14,062 nucleotides of DNA from contig JASLBE010000034.1 in the NCBI GenBank assembly GCA_030146705.1, positions 1 to 14,062 of the forward strand, in the 5' to 3' direction. This DNA comes from Tissierellales bacterium (GTDB lineage Bacteria; Bacillota; Clostridia; Tissierellales; Tissierellaceae). A program made the translations under genes and the position numbers. Below, piece by piece: positions 14,055 to 14,062 of this stretch; positions within the stretch are counted from its first letter, which is position 1, and each line of letters begins with the position of its first letter. The notes under the pieces were generated by a model that did not search any database, was not told where the DNA came from, and saw nothing but the letters and a program-made list of their open reading frames with translations.

Positions 14055-14062
14055 TCACACTA

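Noticed and set aside
1..14062. CRISPR array, insertion sequence, prophage or defence island
   Set aside because: No regularly spaced repeats, no transposase or integrase motifs and no terminal inverted repeats flanking the DUF1266-like pair; the rest is a conserved housekeeping block.

Overview
The window looks like a chromosomal stretch of a low-GC, Gram-positive anaerobe of the Clostridia/Tissierellia type. The base composition is AT-rich, Leu codons are mostly TTA/CTA, Arg codons are mostly AGG/AGA, and ribosome binding sites are strong AGGAGG types. The gene order is the well-known Firmicutes block radA - carD - yacL-like (PIN/TRAM) - ispD - ispF - proS - gltX - cysS - mrnC - thyX - rlmB - yacP (rae1) - tuf. 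A lineage close to Peptoniphilaceae/Tissierellales is my inference; nothing here fixes the genus.

Layout, read in the direction of transcription (almost everything is on the minus strand, from high to low coordinates). The 3' part of radA runs off the right edge. Two tandem sigma-A-type promoters then lead into carD and a YacL-like membrane PIN-TRAM protein, closed by a strong intrinsic terminator at 11251-11280. ispD and ispF (MEP isoprenoid pathway) follow from an extended -10 promoter. A consensus promoter overlapping the end of ispF drives a proline-type T-box leader and proS. Two genes of opposite strand (6260-7916) interrupt the block. Their own promoter lies divergent from the gltX promoter, and they end at a bidirectional terminator shared with proS. 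gltX is followed, after a 120-bp gap holding a 15-bp hairpin, by the tightly packed run cysS-mrnC-thyX-rlmB-yacP, in which several reading frames overlap. At the left edge a promoter overlapping the yacP stop codon drives tRNA-Thr(GGT) and the start of tuf (EF-Tu).

Most of the region is translation and RNA housekeeping: three aminoacyl-tRNA synthetases, EF-Tu, a tRNA, 23S rRNA maturation (MrnC), 23S rRNA methylation (RlmB) and a ribosome-associated mRNA nuclease (YacP/Rae1). Added to this are transcription control (CarD), recombination (RadA), dTMP synthesis (ThyX) and isoprenoid precursors (IspD, IspF). The only accessory-looking element is the two-gene plus-strand operon at 6260-7916. Both products have an N-terminal membrane anchor and a C-terminal domain that I recognise as DUF1266-like, so they are probably tandem, strongly diverged paralogues of unknown function.

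Two genes often present in this block in related Firmicutes are absent from their usual slots: disA after radA, and sigH after yacP. I found no CRISPR array, insertion sequence, phage gene or recognisable defence system.
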